Source: Fidelibacterota bacterium (lineage in GTDB: Bacteria > Fidelibacterota > Marinisomatia > Marinisomatales > UBA1611). Taken from it: a DNA stretch of 5,133 nucleotides. The stretch covers positions 5,957-11,089 of the forward strand of contig PBCV01000046.1 of assembly GCA_002717915.1 (NCBI GenBank), given 5' to 3'. The position numbers were made by a program, and so were the translations under genes. A model generated the notes under the pieces. The model saw only the letters and a program-made list of their open reading frames with translations, had not been told where the DNA came from and did not search any database. This document shows, in pieces, positions 1 through 5,133 of this stretch; within the stretch, counting starts at the first letter, position 1; every line of letters begins with the position of its first letter.

Positions 1-230
1 GATGTATTTGCGGTAGCATTGGTAAGTGTATTCATCATGATCAGACCCGGCAGAATAAAAAGAGTATAGGGAATTCCCTGTATCTCTGAAATACGCTGTT
101 CCAGAGTGTATCCAAAAATAGCGATATACAGTGCGGATGTGATCAATCCTGGGAGAACAGTCTGCCTGTAGACAGAAAAGAAGCGACCCACTTCCCGTTT
201 GATCAAAGTGGCGAGGCCCACCCAGTTCAT
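1..230 (-). CDS. yadH: ABC-2 type transporter permease, YadH-like (N-terminal part, cut by window edge)
   Basis: Membrane subunit of an ABC-2 exporter that pairs with the ATPase encoded just upstream; the substrate is unknown. My translation of the minus strand from the ATG at 230 gives 76 residues before the window ends. It has a short amphipathic start (MNWVGLATLIKREVGRF), then a first hydrophobic segment at about residues 24-42 (TVLPGLITSALYIAIFGYTL) and a second starting near residue 56. The second carries LFILPGLIMMNTLTNA, which closely resembles the FIVPGLIMMSVITNA stretch of E. coli YadH as I remember it. Full-length relatives have about 250 residues and six membrane spans, so roughly 70% lies beyond the left edge. 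The start overlaps the ATPase stop by 4 nt (ATGA), and AAGGG lies 9 nt before the ATG, both supporting this start. I am confident of the family but not of the cargo. Confidence 0.9.
   Translation of the reverse strand, partial: MNWVGLATLIKREVGRFFSVYRQTVLPGLITSALYIAIFGYTLEQRISEIQGIPYTLFILPGLIMMNTLTNATANT
227..230 (-). other. 4-nt stop/start overlap (ATGA) between ATPase and permease
   Basis: The ATPase stop TGA (229-227) shares bases with the permease start ATG (230-228). This arrangement commonly gives translational coupling and near-equal production of two subunits of one complex, which fits an ATPase-permease pair. Confidence 0.9.
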
Positions 231-1153
231 TCGTTAATGCCCTTGCCGGTCAGGTTTAAAAAGACATCTTCTAAAGATGAAGTAGTGGATTCTATACTCT
301 GGATATGGACATTAGCTTTGGACAATTTTTCAATGATCTCAGGCATTGCCAGGTCTGGATCCTTTACAGAAAAATGAAGGCGATTATCTTCGACAGTATA
401 CGTATAACCGGATAAATGAGAATCTATCTCGCCATTTACGTTTCCAAGATGGACTGAAATTCCTGCAGTTCCGAGTTCACGGGTTAGGTCTTTGGGAGCT
501 CCCTCTTTAAGAATTATTCCCTGGTCGATAATGGACACATTCTCACAGAGCAATTCTGCTTCTTCAATGTAATGGGTGGTTAACAAAATCGTTTTTCCCT
601 GTGCGTGGAGATCTCGCAGGTATTGCCAGAGATAGTGTCGAAGTTCAACATCCACGCCGGCGGTCGGTTCATCCAGAATGATAATATCTGGGTTGTGCAC
701 CAGGGCTTTTGCAATTTGAAACCGCCGTTTCATGCCGCCGGACAACTGACGTAAACGGGAATCCCGTTTCTTTGACAGCCCCAGCCGTTCTAAAAGATCA
801 TCAATCGTTGGTTTTGACTCTTTTTTTGTGATACCATAATACCCCGCCTGAAAAAAAAGGAGTTTTTCAATTGGAAAGAACCAGTCAACCGAAAATTCCT
901 GTGCAGCGATACCGATCTTGGACCGGGTAAAACGAAAATCCTTAACCGTATCCCTGCCAAATACTTTGGTGGTCCCCTGATCACGGAATACCAGTCCCGT
1001 AAGAATGTTTATTGTCGTTGTTTTCCCGGCCCCATTGGGACCTAACAATCCAAAGAACTCACCTTTTTTAATGGATATATCAACACCGTTTAAAGCATGT
1101 ACATCTCCATAGGATTTGGTTAATCCTTTGATTTCTATGGCCGGGGCTGGCAT
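227..1153 (-). CDS. yadG: ABC-2 type transporter ATP-binding protein, YadG-like
   Basis: Cytoplasmic ATPase that powers the permease encoded immediately downstream. All nucleotide-binding motifs are intact in its 308 residues: Walker A GPNGAGKT (38-45), Q-loop Q85, signature LSGGMKRR (137-144), Walker B IIILDEP (157-163) with catalytic E162, D-loop AGVD (165-168) and H-loop H194. The stretches FQAGYYGI (101-108), AKALVHNP (148-155) and TTHYIEEAELLC (192-203) match E. coli YadG closely, as does the overall length. The C-terminal 100 residues form the small regulatory domain usual in ABC-2 ATPases and end with SLEDVFLNLTG (293-303). The start lies 5 nt after the TAA of the preceding gene with no clear Shine-Dalgarno, so translation probably depends on coupling. 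The stop overlaps the permease start. YadGH-type exporters have no firmly established substrate. Confidence 0.95.
   Translation of the reverse strand: MPAPAIEIKGLTKSYGDVHALNGVDISIKKGEFFGLLGPNGAGKTTTINILTGLVFRDQGTTKVFGRDTVKDFRFTRSKIGIAAQEFSVDWFFPIEKLLFFQAGYYGITKKESKPTIDDLLERLGLSKKRDSRLRQLSGGMKRRFQIAKALVHNPDIIILDEPTAGVDVELRHYLWQYLRDLHAQGKTILLTTHYIEEAELLCENVSIIDQGIILKEGAPKDLTRELGTAGISVHLGNVNGEIDSHLSGYTYTVEDNRLHFSVKDPDLAMPEIIEKLSKANVHIQSIESTTSSLEDVFLNLTGKGINE
240..244 (-). promoter_or_regulatory. Probable ribosome binding site for the YadH-like permease
   Basis: On the minus strand AAGGG lies 9 nt before the ATG at 230, inside the last codons of the ATPase gene. It is the best Shine-Dalgarno-like motif in the window and supports the permease start that overlaps the ATPase stop. 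Confidence 0.5.
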
Positions 1154-1158
1154 TTAAC

Positions 1159-1470
1159 TTATTTAAAGCCGATATGTTGTTCAAAAGGACTTGGGAAATC
1201 GAATCCTTCAGCACCTGGAAAGTGGGCGATGGAAACTATGAACACCCAGGGAATCAGTATGGATGCTTCCAGTTTCTTTGTTGCCTCACTCCCATCTTCG
1301 GTAATATTTGGTACCTGGAACCCCGGGTGATGGATCCACATTCCATTTTCATCGTAGCCTTTCACATGGACAAATATTTTATCCTGATCGATCCCTATTT
1401 TTTTTAGCGGTTCATGGTTATCCAGTACAAGAAGGATCAAATCACCAACTACTTCTTCTATTTTCATCAT
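1159..1470 (-). CDS. Unrecognised 103-residue protein
   Basis: I do not recognise a family. The 103-residue product is acidic at the start, with no signal peptide and no cysteine. It begins with a helix-like stretch MMKIEEVVGDLILLVLDNHEP and continues with alternating strand-like segments: KIFVHVKGYDENGMWIHHP (31-49), KLEASILIPWVFIVSIAHFPG (66-86, hydrophobic but probably a pair of strands rather than a membrane span), and an aromatic tail with GFDFPSPFEQHIGF. Histidines 47, 48, 83 and 99 and many prolines and glycines suggest a compact, mostly beta cytoplasmic domain; a small-barrel or regulatory fold is possible but only a guess. The start is firm: two adjacent ATGs (1470 and 1467), an in-frame TAG at 1485-1483, and AGAAGA 8 nt upstream. 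It lies 15 nt after the sugar dehydrogenase and 5 nt before the ATPase, so it is very probably cotranscribed. Clean, non-overlapping placement argues that it is a real gene. Confidence 0.75.
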   Translation of the reverse strand: MMKIEEVVGDLILLVLDNHEPLKKIGIDQDKIFVHVKGYDENGMWIHHPGFQVPNITEDGSEATKKLEASILIPWVFIVSIAHFPGAEGFDFPSPFEQHIGFK

Positions 1471-1478
1471 AACTGTAA

Positions 1479-1484
1479 TCTTCT
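1479..1484 (-). promoter_or_regulatory. Weak ribosome binding site for the 103-residue protein
   Basis: AGAAGA on the minus strand lies 8 nt before the first ATG (1470), in the short gap after the dehydrogenase stop. It is a one-mismatch Shine-Dalgarno-like motif and favours the first of the two adjacent ATG codons. Confidence 0.35.
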
Positions 1485-1485
1485 A

Positions 1486-2682
1486 TTAGTTAGAGACAAA
1501 TTTATAGACAGCACCCAAATAATCCACTACATAGAGTTCGCCCGAATTATCTTCACCAAAGGATGAAATAAAGAGAGGGACATCCTTACTGTGTTTTTTC
1601 AGTTCTTTACGAAGATTTTTAAAACCAACCGGTTTTCCATCTTTCAGCTTAAAGGACCAGATTCGGCCTGTACAATAATCACCAAAAATGTATGTTCCCC
1701 AAAGATGTGGATTGTCTGCTCCCCGATAAACATAGCCCCCTGTTACTGAACACCCTGTGGCCTCTGAATTATCCATGCCCATGAGAATTTTCATGTATGC
1801 GGCGTTATTCGGATATTCGTGTACCGGCATAACCAGGCCTGTTGTATCGCAGAATTCTTCCGGGTTATAGCAGTGATTTGCTTCCATGGTTCGCCAACCA
1901 TAATTAGCACCTTTTGATACATCCCAAGTAGTCCAGCTTATTTCTTCCCAAAGGTTTTGGCCTACATCTCCAATGATAAGGTCATTTGTTTCCCTGTCAA
2001 ATGAGAATCGCCATGGATTGCGCAGCCCGTAACAAAATATTTCCGGTCTCTTATCCTTTTGGCCGATGAAGGGATTATCAACCGGAATGGAATAGGGATC
2101 CCCACTGTTTACATCTATACGAAGTATAGCACCAAGTAGCGTATTTAGGTTTTGGGCATTATCATAGGGATCGCCCCACTTGCCGCCGTCTCCGAAGCCA
2201 ATATAAAGCATTCCATCCCTTGGCCCAAAAGCCAGGTGACCGCCATTATGGTTTCCAAACGGTTGTGCCAACTTTAAAAGTATTTTTTCTGAATTCTTAT
2301 CTGCTGTTTCTGGATGGTGTGTTACAGAAAAACGGGATACGATGGATGTGTCGTTCCGGTCTACATAATTGACATAAAAATACCCATTTTCTTTATACTC
2401 TGGATGAAAGGCAAGGCCAAGCATTCCCTCTTCACTTCCAGGTGTTAATGAGCCATGAACCCGGTCAGAAATATCTAGAAATGGCTCATTCAATGTTTTT
2501 CCATTTTTAATGATATGGATCTGTCCTTTCTGATTCAGGACAAAAAGGCGATCCTTCTCTAAAGCAGGTTGAGTAATGTACAGTGCTTTTGCAGGGACAT
2601 TCGCCACTTTAAAAACAGCCAAGTCCTTTGCCCACAACGGAATACCTAATGTAATTAATGTAAAAAATATTTTTTTCTGCAT
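1486..2682 (-). CDS. Secreted PQQ-dependent sugar dehydrogenase (GSDH / YliI / HIPL family)
   Basis: Predicted six-bladed beta-propeller quinoprotein that oxidises aldose sugars or related alcohols in the periplasm or outside the cell, passing electrons from PQQ to a respiratory acceptor. The 398-residue product begins with a signal peptide (KK, then FFTLITLGIPLWA, likely cleaved after A18). Family motifs follow in order: EEGMLGLAFHP (84-94), GNHNGGHLAFGP (143-154) with the probable catalytic base H145, GFGDGG (162-167), YGLRNPWRFSFD (218-229) with R221 in the position of the PQQ-contacting arginine of soluble glucose dehydrogenase, GDVGQ (238-242), GANYGW (258-263), SVTGGYVYRG (312-321), FGDYCTGRIW (333-342) and a closing blade FGEDNSGELYVVD. 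Cysteine pairs C271/C278 and C311/C337 could form disulfides, as expected of an exported enzyme. The actual substrate cannot be read from sequence, and some HIPL-type members may not be true dehydrogenases. No PQQ biosynthesis gene lies in the window. The start is 26 nt after the ligA stop, without a Shine-Dalgarno motif. Confidence 0.92.
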   Translation of the reverse strand: MQKKIFFTLITLGIPLWAKDLAVFKVANVPAKALYITQPALEKDRLFVLNQKGQIHIIKNGKTLNEPFLDISDRVHGSLTPGSEEGMLGLAFHPEYKENGYFYVNYVDRNDTSIVSRFSVTHHPETADKNSEKILLKLAQPFGNHNGGHLAFGPRDGMLYIGFGDGGKWGDPYDNAQNLNTLLGAILRIDVNSGDPYSIPVDNPFIGQKDKRPEIFCYGLRNPWRFSFDRETNDLIIGDVGQNLWEEISWTTWDVSKGANYGWRTMEANHCYNPEEFCDTTGLVMPVHEYPNNAAYMKILMGMDNSEATGCSVTGGYVYRGADNPHLWGTYIFGDYCTGRIWSFKLKDGKPVGFKNLRKELKKHSKDVPLFISSFGEDNSGELYVVDYLGAVYKFVSN

Positions 2683-2688
2683 TGTTTA

Positions 2689-2694
2689 TTTATA
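2689..2694 (-). promoter_or_regulatory. Possible -10 element before the sugar dehydrogenase
   Basis: The 26-nt gap after ligA contains TATAAA on the minus strand, 6 nt before the ATG at 2682. If used as a -10 box, the transcript would start at or next to the ATG and be leaderless, which would fit the missing Shine-Dalgarno. No convincing -35 hexamer is seen at the right spacing (GCTAGC at 17 bp). AT-rich gaps give such matches by chance, so this is only a candidate. Confidence 0.18.
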
Positions 2695-2708
2695 TCAATG
2701 AATGGTGT

Positions 2709-5133
<2,425 letters not shown>

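Noticed and set aside
790..984. 64-codon minus-strand frame inside the ATPase gene
   Set aside because: Out-of-frame reading of the conserved ATPase core; shadow.
227..1153. A drug-resistance or antibiotic self-protection ABC system
   Set aside because: The sequence matches the general YadG type, and no biosynthetic or regulatory genes nearby support a specific cargo.
1174..1407. Plus-strand open frame of 77 codons opposite the 103-residue gene
   Set aside because: This was the most serious competitor because the minus-strand gene is unrecognised. The minus-strand gene fits the operon spacing on both sides, while the plus-strand frame would be an isolated gene against all neighbours.
1159..1470. 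The small protein as an antitoxin, or part of a defence or toxin system
   Set aside because: No partner toxin, nuclease or DNA-binding motif is visible; neighbours are a dehydrogenase and an exporter.

Overview
The window is a compact block of six protein genes, all on the minus strand, so it reads from position 5133 down to 1. Gaps between genes are 26, 15 and 5 nt, and two neighbouring pairs overlap by 4 nt (ATGA). No stretch longer than 26 nt lacks a gene. I see no RNA gene, IS element, CRISPR array, long repeat or terminator hairpin. The layout suggests one polycistronic transcript, or most of one, entering from beyond the right edge and leaving through the left edge.

In transcription order the genes are: (1) the C-terminal part of a probably exported protein with an Ig/fibronectin-like strand pattern (5133-4709, start outside the window); (2) ligA, the NAD+-dependent DNA ligase, complete with all domains (4712-2709); (3) a secreted PQQ-type sugar dehydrogenase of the GSDH / YliI / HIPL family (2682-1486); (4) an unrecognised 103-residue protein (1470-1159); (5) a YadG-like ABC-2 ATPase (1153-227); (6) the N-terminal 76 residues of its YadH-like permease (230-1, cut by the left edge).

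The organism is a bacterium, since it has LigA-type ligase and a YadGH-type exporter. The DNA is moderately AT-rich, the genes are tightly packed, and Shine-Dalgarno motifs are weak or absent before most starts. The combination would fit a marine Bacteroidota/FCB-group lineage such as Fidelibacterota (Marinimicrobia, SAR406). That is an impression from protein flavour and gene packing, not a demonstrated placement.

Functionally this is a mixed operon: a DNA replication/repair enzyme, two exported proteins, a small unknown and an export pump. Only genes 5 and 6 clearly form one machine. I do not see a recognisable new defence, mobile or biosynthetic system. The least explained items are the small 103-residue protein and the truncated exported protein coupled to ligA.
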